A DNA stretch of 64,000 nucleotides, from the NCBI GenBank assembly GCA_022820485.1, contig JAJEFJ010000106.1, positions 120,609 through 184,608 of the forward strand, read 5' to 3'. Shown piece after piece: positions 43,381 to 51,955 of this stretch. Origin of the DNA: Candidatus Latescibacterota bacterium. Its GTDB lineage: Bacteria; Latescibacterota; UBA2968; UBA8231. The notes under the pieces are model-generated. The model worked only from the letters and a program-made list of their open reading frames with translations, did no database searches and was not told the DNA's origin. Numbering within the stretch: the stretch's first letter is position 1; each line of letters opens with the position of its first letter. The translations under genes and the position numbers were made by a program.

Positions 43381-43405
43381 CAATACGATGCAACTACTTG
43401 AAAAT
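43381..43405 (+). repeat. 25-nt perfect direct repeat, copy 1 (copy 2 at 43440-43464)
   Basis: CAATACGATGCAACTACTTG plus AAAAT occurs twice, 59 nt apart. Both copies carry an ATG beginning MQLLEN, but the following frames diverge (32 and 10 codons). Together with the repeat ending at 43442 this indicates local duplication. Confidence 0.9.
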
Positions 43406-43419
43406 AAAGGTGTTGGCTT

Positions 43420-43442
43420 ATTATGGCTTATTCACAGGCCAA
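43420..43442 (+). repeat. Short direct repeat, copy 2 (22/23 with 42850-42872)
   Basis: Matches 42850-42872 with one mismatch and runs directly into the second copy of the 25-nt repeat, so the junction looks recombined. Confidence 0.85.
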
Positions 43443-43464
43443 TACGATGCAACTACTTGAAAAT
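43440..43464 (+). repeat. 25-nt perfect direct repeat, copy 2
   Basis: Identical to 43381-43405; ends 26 nt before the aldo/keto reductase start. Confidence 0.9.
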
Positions 43465-43490
43465 GCCATTCACCACTGAAAGTTGACACT

Positions 43491-44474
43491 ATGAAAAAGC
43501 GAATCCTCGGCCGCACGGGCCTAGCCGTGAGCGAGCTGTCGCTCGGCGGGCTTTTCGTCTCGTCCCATGGCGCGGCCTTCGCGCAGAGCAAGCAGGCCGT
43601 GCTGCGAGCGCTCGAATTAGGGGTCAATTACATCGACACCGCGCCGACCTATTTCGATAGCGAAGAGGTCTTGGGCAAGGCATTGGAAGGCGTGGAAACG
43701 CCCTTTTACCTTTCGACCAAGATCGGGGGACGCCTTACCCCCTTCCTGCCGCAGGATCCTGCCTGCTTGCGGCGCTCGGTGGAGGAAAGCCTAGCGCGTC
43801 TCAAGCGCGACCGCGTCGATATCCTAATGGTCCACGAGCCAGACCGGCCAAGAATGTATGATTGGTGGGCCGACGAGGAATACAACGGCCCAGTGTTAGA
43901 GGTTCTAGACGAACTCAAGCAGGAAGGTCTCGTCGATTACATCGGCCTAGGATCGACCACGGCCTACCACATCGAACCTATTATCCGCACAGGCCGCTTC
44001 GACATCCTGCTCACCGCTCTCAACTACAGCTTGCTCTGGCGCGAAGCTGCGTACTGCGCCTTGCCAGCGGCGCACGAACACAACATAGGCATCGTCATCG
44101 GCTCGCCGCTGCAAATGGGCGCGCTCTCCCCGGCCCACGAGGAAGAAATACGGCGAGGAGTGCTGTGGCTGGGCCAGCCGCGCCAGCAGCAGTTTTGCGC
44201 CCTTTACGACTTTGCCCGCGAAATCGGCATCTCCCTGCCTGAGCTAAGCCTGCGCTTTGTGCTCTCCGACCCGCGCGTCTCCTGCGCCCTGATGGGAGCT
44301 CGCTCGCAGGCGGAGGTCGAAGAAAACGCCGCTGCGGTCGCCAACGGTCCCTTGAGCAGCAACGTACTCGACCGACTCGACCAAATCGCCGCCATGGTGC
44401 CCTTCCGACCTTGCGAAGAACCCTTCGTCCTGCCGCTAGGCCGGGCGTACGCTGGGCTGGGACAGGCCCGATAG
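43491..44474 (+). CDS. Aldo/keto reductase
   Basis: 327-aa TIM-barrel NADPH-dependent oxidoreductase: MKKRILGRTGLAVSELSLGG, GVNYIDTAPTYFDSEEVLGKAL (Asp and Tyr of the catalytic set), STKIG (Lys), and DILMVHEPD. The subgroup resembles L-fucose/D-threo-aldose dehydrogenases. It starts at ATG 43491, and no strong ribosome site is visible. It is convergent with the HpcH-type aldolase gene, 7 nt apart; both could serve sugar-acid catabolism. Confidence 0.92.
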   Translation: MKKRILGRTGLAVSELSLGGLFVSSHGAAFAQSKQAVLRALELGVNYIDTAPTYFDSEEVLGKALEGVETPFYLSTKIGGRLTPFLPQDPACLRRSVEESLARLKRDRVDILMVHEPDRPRMYDWWADEEYNGPVLEVLDELKQEGLVDYIGLGSTTAYHIEPIIRTGRFDILLTALNYSLLWREAAYCALPAAHEHNIGIVIGSPLQMGALSPAHEEEIRRGVLWLGQPRQQQFCALYDFAREIGISLPELSLRFVLSDPRVSCALMGARSQAEVEENAAAVANGPLSSNVLDRLDQIAAMVPFRPCEEPFVLPLGRAYAGLGQAR

Positions 44475-44481
44475 ATATCTC

Positions 44482-45198
44482 TCAGACCGGCGGCGCTTCG
44501 AGAAAAACGCGCACCCCCATATCGGCGTAGCGCGACCGACTCTCGGCTGTGCCATTGCGGAAACAGACTGCGGTATCCGTGCCCTGCAAGGCCTCGACCA
44601 CGTGGCGCACGCAATCATCGACGCTTTTGAGATGGGGATGCCCCCGGTGATTTAGGTCCATTTGCAGGTCCGTAGGGCCAAAGGAGAGGCAATCGACCCC
44701 GGGCCGCGCCAAGCTGAAGGCACTGGTCGCGGCCGCCACCGATTCAACCTGCAGCCACAATACCCCGTATTGGTTCCACCAATCCGCATACGCCTGGGGA
44801 CCGTTGCTCGTGTCGCCGACGCGGGCACCGCCGCCGTGGCTGCGCACCCCTTGCGGCAAGTAATAGAAATTGGCCACGGCTTCTTCAGCGGTCGCCACGG
44901 TCGCCACTTGGGGCACCTCGATCCCTGAAGGCCCCAAGTCCAAGTAGTTGCCGATCAGGTAGGTGTTGCGGGTGTGCTTGATGCGAAAGTGCAGCGGTAA
45001 GTCGAACTCCCCAACCATGCCCGCCAACCCGACTAAGCGGTCTTCGCTGTAGGGCGAGTGCTGGCTGTCGGTAAAGACAAAATCGCACGCATCCAATTCG
45101 GCGATGCGCTTGAAGGCGTCGCGCCCAATGTCGCCGCGGATGCCAAACCCCACCACCTGTTCGCCCCGCTTGATCTTCTGCTTCAAATTCGCTGCCAT
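44482..45198 (-). CDS. HpcH/HpaI-family aldolase
   Basis: 238-aa class II (metal-dependent) aldolase of the HpcH/HpaI/GarL type. It cleaves 2-keto-3-deoxy or 4-hydroxy-2-oxo acids to pyruvate plus an aldehyde. Visible features: DACDFVFTDSQHSPYSEDRL, GPSGIEVPQVATVATAEEAV with metal-binding Glu, and GVDCLSFGPTDLQMDL with the metal-binding Asp. The active-site histidine equivalent is in SQHS. AAAGGAG lies 9 nt upstream of ATG 45198. The exact substrate is unknown. Confidence 0.87.
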   Translation of the reverse strand: MAANLKQKIKRGEQVVGFGIRGDIGRDAFKRIAELDACDFVFTDSQHSPYSEDRLVGLAGMVGEFDLPLHFRIKHTRNTYLIGNYLDLGPSGIEVPQVATVATAEEAVANFYYLPQGVRSHGGGARVGDTSNGPQAYADWWNQYGVLWLQVESVAAATSAFSLARPGVDCLSFGPTDLQMDLNHRGHPHLKSVDDCVRHVVEALQGTDTAVCFRNGTAESRSRYADMGVRVFLEAPPV

Positions 45199-45211
45199 GC
45201 TCGCGTCTCCT

Positions 45212-46102
45212 TTAAGAGTTAGCGTACAGCCCGAATAGGCTAGCCACCAACCAGAGCAGGGTGTTGATCTGCAAAGGCTGATCACTCCAGACGACTGCCG
45301 TCGGATCGGCCCCCTGCCCCCGGTGGTACACTAGATAGAGATAGCGCAACACGCCGTAGAGCACAAAAGGAATCGTCCACTGCAGTCGCGCATCTTCTGC
45401 GCCACCCACCCCCATCGCGTACAGCGCGTAGCAAACCACGGTCACAGCCGCGAGGACGGCGATCATTTGATCGAGAAAAGCCACGCTGTACTCTTCGAGG
45501 ATAGCGCGGTGATTCGCGGCATCATCCGCCAGTTGCACGATCTCCTGCCGGCGCTTGACCGCCGCCATAAAGAGCACCAGCGCGAAGATACAGACGATAA
45601 ACCACGTGGAAATAGATACCTCGATGACCACGCCACCGCCGACGGCGCGCAGCAGGTAACACGCAGCCACGATCAGTACATCCACCAATACCACGTGTTT
45701 GAGCCGGAGCGAGTACGCCACGTTGAGCGCCGCGTAGAGTGCGGCCACCCAACCCAAATGGGGATGCAGCCAAAACGCGCAAGCCAACGCAAGGACCAAC
45801 GCGACCAAAGCCGCCCCCCAAGCCAACGCGACCGACAGGTGGCCGGCGGCAATCGGCCGATGGCACTTTTGGGGATGCAGGCGGTCGTACTGGCGGTCAA
45901 AGATGTCGTTAAACAAATAGACGCCGCCGCTCAGCAGAACGAAGCAGAGGGCCGCGCCTAAGCTGTGTATTAGGTAGGAAAGTTCAAAGAGATGTTCGGA
46001 AAATACGAGGGCGGGAAAGACGAAGATATTCTTGATCCACTGCCGGGGGCGCATGGACCACAGGATGTAGTAGAGCGACAAAACAGGGCTATGCTTCTGC
46101 AC
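45212..46102 (-). CDS. UbiA-family prenyltransferase, decaprenyl-phosphate phosphoribosyltransferase-like
   Basis: 296-aa integral membrane protein with about nine spans. The first Asp-rich motif is NDIFDRQYDRLHP near residue 65, and the N-terminal MRPRQWIKNIFVFPALVFS is the typical opening of DPPR synthases, which transfer phosphoribose-5-phosphate to polyprenyl phosphate to make arabinose or ribose donors. The second motif region is VKRRQEIVQL. No DprE1/DprE2 genes are nearby, so use in cell-envelope glycans is inferred only from the subfamily. It starts at GTG 46102, 20 nt after frr, on the same strand as the translation genes. Confidence 0.88.
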   Translation of the reverse strand: MQKHSPVLSLYYILWSMRPRQWIKNIFVFPALVFSEHLFELSYLIHSLGAALCFVLLSGGVYLFNDIFDRQYDRLHPQKCHRPIAAGHLSVALAWGAALVALVLALACAFWLHPHLGWVAALYAALNVAYSLRLKHVVLVDVLIVAACYLLRAVGGGVVIEVSISTWFIVCIFALVLFMAAVKRRQEIVQLADDAANHRAILEEYSVAFLDQMIAVLAAVTVVCYALYAMGVGGAEDARLQWTIPFVLYGVLRYLYLVYHRGQGADPTAVVWSDQPLQINTLLWLVASLFGLYANS

Positions 46103-46122
46103 AACCGGAGAGCAGAGGCCGT

Positions 46123-46683
46123 TCAGACCTCCATGATCTCCTTTTCCTTGTTTTCGATAATCTCGTCGATGGAGGCTACGTATTCAGCGGTCAGCTCCTG
46201 CACCTTTTTCTGCGCGCTGCGCGACTCGTCTTCGGAGATATCCCCGTCCTTTTGCGCTTCCTGGAGCAGATCAATCCCGTCGCGTCGCGCATGGCGCACG
46301 GCAACTCGCCCCTCCTCGGCGCGATGCCGGGCGACTTTGGTGATTTCTACCCGCCGCTCCTCAGTCAGTTCGGGAATGGGCAGCCGGATGATAGTGCCGT
46401 CGTTGGCCGGGTTAAGGCCCAAGCTCTTGTCGGCGAGAATGGCCTTTTCAATCACGGGAATCAAGGCCGCCTCCCAAGGCTTGATCGCCAACAAGCGCGG
46501 CTCGGGGACGCTGATCGTCGCCACTTGGTTGAGCGGTGTTTGTTGACCGTAGTAATCCACCCGCACGTTGTCGAGCATGGCGACCGAGGCCCGCCCCGTG
46601 CGGATAGAGGCTAAGTCGCGGCGCAGGGACTCGATGGCCTTATCCATAGCCTCTTTTACTGTTTCGATTATCTCTTCCAACAT
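46123..46683 (-). CDS. frr: Ribosome recycling factor
   Basis: 186 aa, full length. Splits post-termination ribosomes together with EF-G. The family core is present: SLRRDLASIRTGRASVAML, VDYYGQQTPLNQVATISVPE, LGLNPANDGTIIRLPIPELTEERR. It follows tsf by only 14 nt; the usual intervening pyrH (UMP kinase) is missing. Confidence 0.98.
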   Translation of the reverse strand: MLEEIIETVKEAMDKAIESLRRDLASIRTGRASVAMLDNVRVDYYGQQTPLNQVATISVPEPRLLAIKPWEAALIPVIEKAILADKSLGLNPANDGTIIRLPIPELTEERRVEITKVARHRAEEGRVAVRHARRDGIDLLQEAQKDGDISEDESRSAQKKVQELTAEYVASIDEIIENKEKEIMEV

Positions 46684-46697
46684 GGCGGCCTCAATGC

Positions 46698-47300
46698 TCA
46701 GACGTCTTCTCCCAAGACGAATCGCTCAAAGCGACGCACGGTAATTTTTTCGCCGATTTTGGCGGTTAGCTCGGTGACCAATTCGCCGACGGTCTGGTCG
46801 GGATTTTTGACGAAGACCTGTTCCATTAGGCAGTTTTCCTGATAGAACTTCTCCATGCGGCCCTCGACGATTTTCTCGGCAATGTGCTCGGGCTTACCTT
46901 CATTTTTGGCCTGTTCGAGAAAGATGGCTCGCTCCTTTTCCACTGCGTCGGCGGAAATGCCCTCCCGCTCGACCGCCAAAGGCTGGGAGGCGGCAATGTG
47001 CATGGCCACATCCTTGGCGAACTCTTGGAAGTCGTCGGTGCGGGCGACGAAGTCGGTTTCGCAGTTGACCTCTAGCAGCACACCGAGGCGGCTACCTTGG
47101 TGAATATACGCTTGGATCAGGCCCTCACTGGCGTCGCGACCGGCCCGCTTCTCCACCGCGGACAGGCCCTGCTTGCGCAAGTACTCAATGGCCTTTTCGC
47201 TGTCGCCGCCGGTTTCTTGCAGGGCTTTCTTGCAATCCATCATGCCCAAGCCCGTTTTCTCCCGGAGCATTCGTACGCTTTGTGCGGTAATCTGAGTCAT
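46698..47300 (-). CDS. tsf: Elongation factor Ts
   Basis: 200 aa, the short form seen in Thermus-like and several deep lineages. Nucleotide exchange factor for EF-Tu. Signatures: VRMLREKTGLGMMDCKKAL with the UBA-like N-terminus and LLEVNCETDFVARTDDFQEF for the core contact with EF-Tu. Lies 31 nt after rpsB on the same strand. Confidence 0.98.
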   Translation of the reverse strand: MTQITAQSVRMLREKTGLGMMDCKKALQETGGDSEKAIEYLRKQGLSAVEKRAGRDASEGLIQAYIHQGSRLGVLLEVNCETDFVARTDDFQEFAKDVAMHIAASQPLAVEREGISADAVEKERAIFLEQAKNEGKPEHIAEKIVEGRMEKFYQENCLMEQVFVKNPDQTVGELVTELTAKIGEKITVRRFERFVLGEDV

Positions 47301-47331
47301 CGTCGTTTGCTTTCAAAAGTAGTTGATCTAG

Positions 47332-48102
47332 CTATGCGGTGGCCTCGGCTACATCCGCCGGGGCCTCTTCGGCTTGTTCGGCTTCTTGCTTGTCGTCGCG
47401 TGCCGCTTTCTCGGCCTCGGCCTCGGTCCTACCCTCAATCACCGCGTCGGCGATGAGGCGCGTGATGAGAGCGATCGAGCGGATGGCATCGTCGTTGCCC
47501 GGAATCGGATAGGTCACCAGGTCGGGATCGCAATTGGTATCGACGATGGCCACGGAGGGGATACCCAACTTGGCCGCTTCGCGCACAGCGATGTGCTCCT
47601 TCTTGATGTCTATGATAAAGACCAAGCCGGGCAAGCCACCCATGTTGCGGATGCCGGCCAAGGTCCGCTGGAGTCGGGCACGCGCTTTTTCGAGCAGCAG
47701 AACTTCTTTTTTCTTGAGGTTCTCGTAGGTGCCGTCAGCCGAGATGCGGTCGAGATGCTCTAGGTGCCGGATGCTTTGGCGGATAGTCTGCCAGTTGGTC
47801 AGCATCCCGCCGAGCCAGCGCTCGGTGACGTGAAACATGCCACAGCGCTCGGCTTCCTGCCGCACGAGTTCGGCGGCCTGTTTTTTCGTGCCGACAAAGA
47901 ACACGGCGCGTCCGGCGCGCACCGTCTGACGCACGGCCTCGCAAGCGGCCTCGACCTTGCCGACTGTCTTTTGCAGGTCGATGATGTGGATGCCGTTGCG
48001 CTCGGTGAAAATGTAGGGCTGCATTTTGGGGTTCCAACGCCGGGTCTGGTGCCCGAAGTGGGTCCCCGCTTCCAGCAAGTCGCGGATAGTGAAGTCTGCC
48101 AT
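47332..48102 (-). CDS. rpsB: 30S ribosomal protein S2
   Basis: 256 aa. Motifs LLEAGTHFGHQTRRWNPKM, VGTKKQAAELVRQEA, RWLGGMLTNWQTI and IPSVAIVDTNCDPDLVTYPI-like end. The C-terminal 25 residues are an acidic, Glu/Ala-rich tail (EAEKAARDDKQEAEQAEEAP) beyond the usual fold. TGAGGAG lies upstream of ATG 48102. Leads the rpsB-tsf-frr run. Confidence 0.98.
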   Translation of the reverse strand: MADFTIRDLLEAGTHFGHQTRRWNPKMQPYIFTERNGIHIIDLQKTVGKVEAACEAVRQTVRAGRAVFFVGTKKQAAELVRQEAERCGMFHVTERWLGGMLTNWQTIRQSIRHLEHLDRISADGTYENLKKKEVLLLEKARARLQRTLAGIRNMGGLPGLVFIIDIKKEHIAVREAAKLGIPSVAIVDTNCDPDLVTYPIPGNDDAIRSIALITRLIADAVIEGRTEAEAEKAARDDKQEAEQAEEAPADVAEATA

Positions 48103-48225
48103 GATCGCTCCTCAATGTTAGTTGGGCCTCCGCCTCCTTCATCTACACACAGAAGCCCCGCAGACGCCGAACGCCCACGGGACACTCTCTGCCGTGCATC
48201 GGGAAGCGTGTGTATTGGAATGGAA

Positions 48226-48618
48226 CTAGCGCTTGGAGAATTGGAAGCGCTTGCGCGCGCCGGCCAATCCGTATTTCTTGCGCTCTTTCTCGCGGGCGTC
48301 GCGCGTCAAAAAGCCGCCTTTCTTCAACACTTCCCGCTTCTGCGGATCGTATTGCAACAAGGCGCGGGCAATGCCCAAGCAGGCGGCACCGGCTTGACCG
48401 CGCAGGCCGCCGCCACGGGTGGAAATGTGGATGTCGAACGCGTTTCGCGTCTCGGTCAGGTCCAGAGGCTGCACGAGGATCATCTCTAGGGAATCGCGAC
48501 GCAGATATTCACTGACCGCGCGACCGTTCATGTAGATACTGCCATTGCCGAGTTGCATGCGGACTCGGGCGACCGAGGTCTTTCTGCGGCCGGTCGCTTC
48601 GTAGTTTTCTGCGGACAT
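48226..48618 (-). CDS. rpsI: 30S ribosomal protein S9
   Basis: 130 aa. Starts YEATGRRKTSVARVRM and ends with the basic tail AGARKRFQFSKR whose last residues contact P-site tRNA. Follows rplM by 18 nt, the standard L13-S9 pair. Confidence 0.98.
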   Translation of the reverse strand: MSAENYEATGRRKTSVARVRMQLGNGSIYMNGRAVSEYLRRDSLEMILVQPLDLTETRNAFDIHISTRGGGLRGQAGAACLGIARALLQYDPQKREVLKKGGFLTRDAREKERKKYGLAGARKRFQFSKR

Positions 48619-48636
48619 TGGCGCGTTGCCTTTGGC

Positions 48637-49071
48637 TTAAAGTTCGAGAGGCTGGGGGTTTTGCGCTTGGTGCCGGTGTTCGCCGTCGGCATAAATGCGG
48701 AGCTTCTTTAGCTGCATCCGGCCCAATTTGGTGTGCGGCAGCATACCCCGCACGGCTTTGCGGATGATGCGGTCGGGATGTCGTTCAGCCATGCGGCTGT
48801 AGGGCGTACTCCGCAAGCCACCGGGATAGCCGGTGTGGCGGTAATAGACCTTCTTTTCGGCCTTGTTGCCCGTGACTTTTACCTTGTCGGCATTAATCAC
48901 GATAACGTGATCGCCCACATCGGCATGCGGAGCGTATTCGGGCTTGCTCTTGCCGCGCAGCACTTGGGCGATTTCCGAAGCCAGCCGCCCTAGCACCTTG
49001 TCAGTGGCATCGACCACGAACCACTGCCGCTTGATTTCGCCCGCTTTAGGGGCGTAGGTAATGTCATTCAT
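48637..49071 (-). CDS. rplM: 50S ribosomal protein L13
   Basis: 144 aa. Motifs KRQWFVVDATDKVLGRLASE, HADVGDHVIVINADK and YRHTGYPGGL; the C-terminus LRIYADGEHRHQAQNP is typical. First gene of the L13-S9 pair and of the leftward translation block; a possible promoter lies at 49105-49133. Confidence 0.98.
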   Translation of the reverse strand: MNDITYAPKAGEIKRQWFVVDATDKVLGRLASEIAQVLRGKSKPEYAPHADVGDHVIVINADKVKVTGNKAEKKVYYRHTGYPGGLRSTPYSRMAERHPDRIIRKAVRGMLPHTKLGRMQLKKLRIYADGEHRHQAQNPQPLEL

Positions 49072-49104
49072 CGTCTTTTCTTCAGATTAATATAGAAATT
49101 GTTT

Positions 49105-49133
49105 AACCTAAGCCCTCTATACGTGCTTGTCAA
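49105..49133 (-). promoter_or_regulatory. Candidate promoter of rplM-rpsI
   Basis: A perfect TTGACA (49128-49133) on the minus strand is followed after 17 nt by TAGGTT (49105-49110), a poor -10. It sits just beyond the dedA stop and 34-62 nt before the rplM start, where a promoter is expected. Confidence 0.4.
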
Positions 49134-49135
49134 GG

Positions 49136-49738
49136 TTAGGCCACCCGCCGCTTGCGCCACCAGCGCCAGAGTAGCACCGCCCCCACCAAGCACAATATCC
49201 CCACCAACAATCTATTGTATTGCGCGAGTAGCTCGGTGACCTGCTCCCAGTTTTCCCCCACCAAAACCCCGGCGTAGAGCAGCAATCCGTTCCAAACCGC
49301 CATGCCGATCGAGCCACATAGCACGACGGTAGGCCAAGGCATGCGGCCTATACCAGCACCGATGGCAATGACCGACCGGATGCCGCTCAAAAATCGGTTG
49401 CCGAGAATAAACGCGACGCCGTAGCGACTGAGCCACCGCTCGGCTTGGGCCAGCTTCGCCGTGCCCCGACGGCCGGCGAAAAAGGCGCGACCCCGGCTAT
49501 AGCCCAAATAGTACATGGCTAAGAAGCCAGCTATACCTCCAACGCAAGTAGCCAGAAAAACCGGCCATATATCCAAGAGGCCGCGCCCCACCAGATAGGC
49601 GCTAAACACCACCACCGTATCGCCTGGTATGGGTGGCACGATATTTTCCAAAAAGGCACTAAGCAATAAGAGACCGTACGCCCACAGCGGATCGACGCCC
49701 GACAGGGCCGCGAGCAGGGAATCCAAATAGGCCGCCAT
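49136..49738 (-). CDS. DedA family membrane protein
   Basis: 200 aa with about five hydrophobic segments. Family motifs: FLENIVPPIPGDTVVVF in the first re-entrant region and GNRFLSGIRSVIAIGAG in the second. DedA proteins are flippases for undecaprenyl phosphate or phosphatidyl lipids and affect envelope homeostasis. The start ATG 49738 is 3 nt after the ispDF stop, so it is in that operon; isoprenoid precursors made by IspDF feed undecaprenyl phosphate, a plausible functional link. Confidence 0.93.
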   Translation of the reverse strand: MAAYLDSLLAALSGVDPLWAYGLLLLSAFLENIVPPIPGDTVVVFSAYLVGRGLLDIWPVFLATCVGGIAGFLAMYYLGYSRGRAFFAGRRGTAKLAQAERWLSRYGVAFILGNRFLSGIRSVIAIGAGIGRMPWPTVVLCGSIGMAVWNGLLLYAGVLVGENWEQVTELLAQYNRLLVGILCLVGAVLLWRWWRKRRVA

Positions 49739-49741
49739 ATT

Positions 49742-50908
49742 TTAGAGCACCAAAAGAGCCACGGCTTGAGCCTCCATACCCTCCTCGCGCCCGACGAACC
49801 CCAACCGCTCGGTCGTCGTGGCCTTGAGCGAAACCTGCCCTACTTCTAGACCCAAGGTCGCGGATAGCGTTTGGCGCATCGCTGCTATGTGCGGCGCTAG
49901 CTTGGGCTGCTGGGCCGCGACGACGGCGTCGATGTGTAGAACCCGCGCCCCTCGCTCCGCTATCAGGGTGCCGACCCGCTCGAGCAACACCAAGCTCGAT
50001 ATATCCTTGTACTGCTCGTCCGAGTCGGGAAAGAGTTGGCCGATATCCCCGGCCGACAGAGCGCCCAAAAGCGCGTCGATTATGGCGTGTGTCAACACAT
50101 CTGCGTCCGAATGGCCCGCCAATCCCCGAGCAAAGGGCACGACGACCCCACCCAAAATTAGGGGCCGTCCTTCCTCCAAGCGATGCACGTCGTAGCCCTG
50201 TCCTATGCGCAAGCCCATAGCAGGCACCTCTTCCCTTTCGCGTACTCGCCACTCGGACCAAGCCAGATCTTCGGGCGTGGTGAGCTTGCGGTTGTCGGCC
50301 TCGCCAGGCACGACATAGACCGCGTGCCCCAATCGCTCAACCAGCGCGGCGTCGTCGGTGGCCACCACGTCGGTCCCAGCCGCGTGATATGCCCTCAGGA
50401 GCAGTTCGCGGTCAAAGCCCTGCGGGGTCTGCGCCTGCCATAGCCGCACGCGACGCGGCGTGCCGACAACCCAACCGTCTGCCACTTCCTTGATCGTCTC
50501 TACCACCGGCAAAGCAGGCAGCGCCGCTCCGTGCTCGCGGGTGGCGGCGACCACCCGCTCCAGTAGTCTCTCTGAAATAAACGGTCGCACGGCGTCGTGT
50601 ACTAAGACCATATCGGCGCGGGTCTCCTGCAAGCCTCGATACACGGATGCACTGCGTTCAGCACCCCCAGAGACGAGGGCAGTGACTTTGCCAAAATCCC
50701 CGCTCTCGCTCAAGTGGCGGCGACAATAGTCCATGTCCTCGCGCCGCACGACCAAGACGATATCGGTCACCAGCGGGCTCGCTTCGAGACGCGCGAGTAC
50801 GTGCCAGAGCACGGGTCGCCCTCCTAAAGGGAGGTACTGCTTGGGCCGATCCGCTCCCATGCGCTGTCCCCGGCCAGCGGCCGGGACGATGGCGGTTATG
50901 CGTTCCAC
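49742..50908 (-). CDS. ispDF: Bifunctional IspD/IspF of the MEP isoprenoid pathway
   Basis: 388-aa fusion. Residues 1-225 are IspD, CTP:MEP cytidylyltransferase (VPAAGRGQRMGADRPKQYL, VLVHDAVRPFI, QAQTPQGFDRELL). Residues about 230-388 are IspF, 2,4-cyclodiphosphate synthase (GQGYDVHRLEEGRPL with zinc-binding DxH, GHSDADVLTHAIIDALLGA, SLKATTTERLGFVGREEG). The two enzymes catalyse non-consecutive steps (IspE acts between). It starts at GTG 50908, 4 nt after queA. Confidence 0.96.
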   Translation of the reverse strand: MERITAIVPAAGRGQRMGADRPKQYLPLGGRPVLWHVLARLEASPLVTDIVLVVRREDMDYCRRHLSESGDFGKVTALVSGGAERSASVYRGLQETRADMVLVHDAVRPFISERLLERVVAATREHGAALPALPVVETIKEVADGWVVGTPRRVRLWQAQTPQGFDRELLLRAYHAAGTDVVATDDAALVERLGHAVYVVPGEADNRKLTTPEDLAWSEWRVREREEVPAMGLRIGQGYDVHRLEEGRPLILGGVVVPFARGLAGHSDADVLTHAIIDALLGALSAGDIGQLFPDSDEQYKDISSLVLLERVGTLIAERGARVLHIDAVVAAQQPKLAPHIAAMRQTLSATLGLEVGQVSLKATTTERLGFVGREEGMEAQAVALLVL

Positions 50909-50912
50909 AGCG

Positions 50913-51941
50913 TCACACGATCATCATGGCATCGCCATAGCTATAAAAGCGATAGCCCTGCTCTATAGCCTCGCGGTAGGCGGCCAAAAGTCGTTCCCGA
51001 CCGACGAAGGCCGCCACGAGCAACAACAGACTCGAGCGCGGCAAGTGAAAGTTCGTCACCAACATATCGACCGCTTTGAATGCGTAGGGTGGATAAATAA
51101 AAGCATTTGCCAATCCTCCGCAGGCGCACACATTGCCCTCGGCATCGACGCTCGACTCCAAGGTCCGCACCACGGTAGTACCGACGGCGACGATGCGTCC
51201 ACCGGCCGCGCGACAACGCCTGAGCGCGTCCGCCACCGACTCGTCGATCTCGCAGTATTCGGGCTCAAGCACATGCTGGCGTGGGTCGGCGCAGCGCACC
51301 GGCTCGAACGTGCCCGGCCCCACGTGCAAAAGCACTTTTAGGACCGCCACGCCCTTGGCAGCAATCTCAGCGATTAACTGAGGGGTAAAGTGCAAGCCAG
51401 CCGTGGGCGCAGCAACAGCCCCCGGACGCGCCGCATAGACGGTCTGATAGCGCTCCTGGTCCGCAGCCTCGGGAGGACGCCGAATATAAGGCGGCAGCGG
51501 TATCTCCCCGATCTCTTCCAGCCGCGTCAGCACGTCTTCAACGGCAAAGCGCACGCGAAACCGCCCCGGTGCAACCTGTTCGACGATATGCGCTTCCACC
51601 GCTCCATCGCCAAACTCCAACCGCGTCTTGGGTTTTAAACCCCGCCCAGGCCGCCCCATCGCCAGCCAATCGCCCGCAGTCAGCGGCCTGAGCAGTAGCA
51701 GTTCAACCCGCCCTCCAGTAGCAACTTTACGCCCCCTGAGCCGAGCCGGCACGACCTGTGTTTGATTCAATACTAGGGCGTCGCCGGGAGCAAGCTGATC
51801 GACAATAGCCCCAAAGTGCAGGTGCTGCAACGAGCCATCCGCCCGGTTCAAGAGCAACAGACGCGCTTGATCGCGCTCAAGCGTTGGGCGTTGGGCGATC
51901 AGGGCATCGGGCAGGTCAAAGTCGTAGTCCACTAGTTGCAT
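50913..51941 (-). CDS. queA: S-adenosylmethionine:tRNA ribosyltransferase-isomerase QueA
   Basis: 342 aa. Transfers and isomerises the ribosyl part of SAM to 7-aminomethyl-7-deazaguanine in tRNA, forming epoxyqueuosine. Motifs: DYDFDLPDALIAQRP at the start, AAPTAGLHFTP in the middle, VGTTVVRTLES and NFHLPRSSLLLLVAAF near the end. ATG 51941 begins the conserved sequence; a 14-codon extension is not supported. Confidence 0.97.
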   Translation of the reverse strand: MQLVDYDFDLPDALIAQRPTLERDQARLLLLNRADGSLQHLHFGAIVDQLAPGDALVLNQTQVVPARLRGRKVATGGRVELLLLRPLTAGDWLAMGRPGRGLKPKTRLEFGDGAVEAHIVEQVAPGRFRVRFAVEDVLTRLEEIGEIPLPPYIRRPPEAADQERYQTVYAARPGAVAAPTAGLHFTPQLIAEIAAKGVAVLKVLLHVGPGTFEPVRCADPRQHVLEPEYCEIDESVADALRRCRAAGGRIVAVGTTVVRTLESSVDAEGNVCACGGLANAFIYPPYAFKAVDMLVTNFHLPRSSLLLLVAAFVGRERLLAAYREAIEQGYRFYSYGDAMMIV

Positions 51942-51955
51942 CGAGCAGTGCCCAC

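Larger units (their letters stand above)
42844..43490. other. Gene-poor, repeat-containing decayed stretch
   Basis: 647 nt between the AlbA_2 gene and the aldo/keto reductase. It contains two frames with strong coding look but in-frame stops (annotated separately) and two pairs of short direct repeats. No complete gene is credible here. Confidence 0.6.

Noticed and set aside
43388..43486. 32-codon frame beginning MQLLEN
   Set aside because: It runs through both short repeats and has no coding character or family match.
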